From: Candidula unifasciata
Lineage: Eukaryota > Mollusca > Gastropoda > Stylommatophora > Geomitridae
NCBI GenBank assembly: GCA_905116865.2
Contig: CAJHNH020000807.1
Location: 130,828 to 194,827, forward strand
Direction: 5' to 3'
DNA length: 64,000 nt
In this document: positions 63,395 through 64,000 of the stretch, piece after piece
Layout: each line of letters opens with the position of its first letter
Position numbering within the stretch: the first letter of the stretch is position 1
Program-made: the position numbers and the translations under genes
Notes under the pieces: generated by a model
What the model saw: only the letters and a program-made list of their open reading frames with translations
What the model was told of the DNA's origin: nothing
The model's database searches: none

Positions 63395-63577
63395 TTTTCG
63401 TTATTTGAAGCCCCACCATGGCTTTTGCCAGGGGCCCTGAGTATAGCTGGGCCATAAATATGGCCTAGCGGCTGAAACGGGTTTCCCGACCTCTCCACGG
63501 GTGATCCGCATCCGCATGGTGGTACATAGTGTCACCGGGTGTTTATCGCTTGTGTGATGTCCTGGTGGGGTACAGCT
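63395..63577 (+). mobile_element. SINE-D copy, full length
   Basis: TTATTTGAAGCCCCACCATG, ATATGGCCTAGCGGCTGAAA, CTCCACGGGTGATCCGCATC and GGTGTTTATCGCTTGTGTG, to GGTGGGGTACAGC. Confidence 0.85.

Positions 63578-63638
<61 letters not shown>
63578..63638. repeat. (GA)n array at the SINE-D 3' end
   Basis: About 30 GA units starting exactly after the SINE-D end. Confidence 0.97.
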
Positions 63639-63639
<1 letters not shown>

Positions 63640-63640
<1 letters not shown>

Positions 63641-64000
63641 AGTAACATTGTCGGCGTCAATGCTTATTCTAGTTTGCTGAAAAATCGCCTGCGTATGAAT
63701 ATAACATATTACGTCTGAATTATGACACTATGTACGTAACTCGTAAGCCACAGACGTCGGCCTCGATTCGGTAACAAACCATAAGTAAACTGATCTCTCG
63801 GCAGTCAGGGTGACAATCTAAAATAATACAGTTCTTAGTTGCCGGATCCTAGCTAAAATTGCACTATGAACACAAAGTGAAAATACAGGCTTTCATGTTC
63901 ATAACGAAGATGTTGATTTCTTTGAAACGTAATTTATTATTTTTTTTTAGCTGTAATCATAATGTAGGCGACAGGAAGTGTCATTAAATGAGTGGCCCTA
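63640..64000. other. Unassigned DNA
   Basis: Nothing recognised up to the window edge. Confidence 0.4.

Overview
The window is eukaryotic, intron- and repeat-dominated nuclear DNA from an invertebrate animal. A mollusc, perhaps a heterobranch gastropod, is my best guess. That guess rests on general character only: very dense tRNA-derived SINEs, decayed RTE/Jockey-like LINE tails, mariner, hAT and Helitron remnants, enormous simple-sequence arrays, and one class A (rhodopsin-like) GPCR exon. There are no operons, no prokaryotic gene structure, no CRISPR array and no rRNA or functional tRNA gene that I can see. Nearly all long open frames are translations of microsatellites, not genes.

The only confident host gene is at the left end. 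A 143-codon 5' coding exon of a class A GPCR lies on the minus strand (919-1347), with four N-glycosylation sequons, TM1 and TM2. The rest of the gene lies beyond the left edge. A 5'-truncated LINE copy sits in the first intron about 20 bp after the splice donor. The first ~15 codons of the exon are one unit of a degenerate tandem array that continues upstream to about 2090.

The rest is a mosaic. I distinguish about eleven recurrent families, labelled here SINE-A to SINE-K; most have tRNA-like A/B-box heads. A and B share the same ~170-bp 3' body under different heads. Several copies are nested with recognisable target-site duplications (TSDs): LINE in SINE-H in SINE-G at 7.9-8.75 kb, LINE in LINE at 9.5-10.2 kb, SINE-A in SINE-G at 21.5-21.95 kb, and SINE-H with an 11-bp TSD at 37.1-37.3 kb.

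Layout. 0-2.1 kb: SINE-A, LINE, GPCR exon, tandem array. 2.1-5.9 kb: mostly unassigned, then A/GA-rich DNA. 5.9-14.9 kb: SINEs, LINE 3' ends, a hAT MITE and two short tandem arrays. 15.5-17.2 kb: GAA and GAAA arrays and a LINE. 17.7-24.3 kb: SINEs, LINE tails and a palindromic dinucleotide block. 24.4-27.9 kb: LINE, expanded GAA tail, 21 x 19-bp minisatellite and a SINE palindrome. 28.3-30.4 kb: an old ~600-bp duplication. 33-38.7 kb: broken mariner, a SINE carrying a 21-unit internal minisatellite, and an RNase H pseudogene. 39-48.7 kb: SINEs, tail-to-tail LINEs, TA/CA/CAGA arrays and a second RNase H pseudogene. 49-51.6 kb: 39-bp in-frame repeats and a Helitron-like element. 52.2-54.5 kb: an ~890-bp segment in tandem with GA-rich expansions. 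54.6-64 kb: further SINEs, Helitron and hAT remnants, homopolymer runs and unassigned DNA.

I found no convincing undescribed multi-gene system. The most interesting signals are structural: a tandem array that contributes a receptor N-terminus, a minisatellite born inside a SINE, modular SINE heads and tails, and microsatellites growing from retroposon tails.
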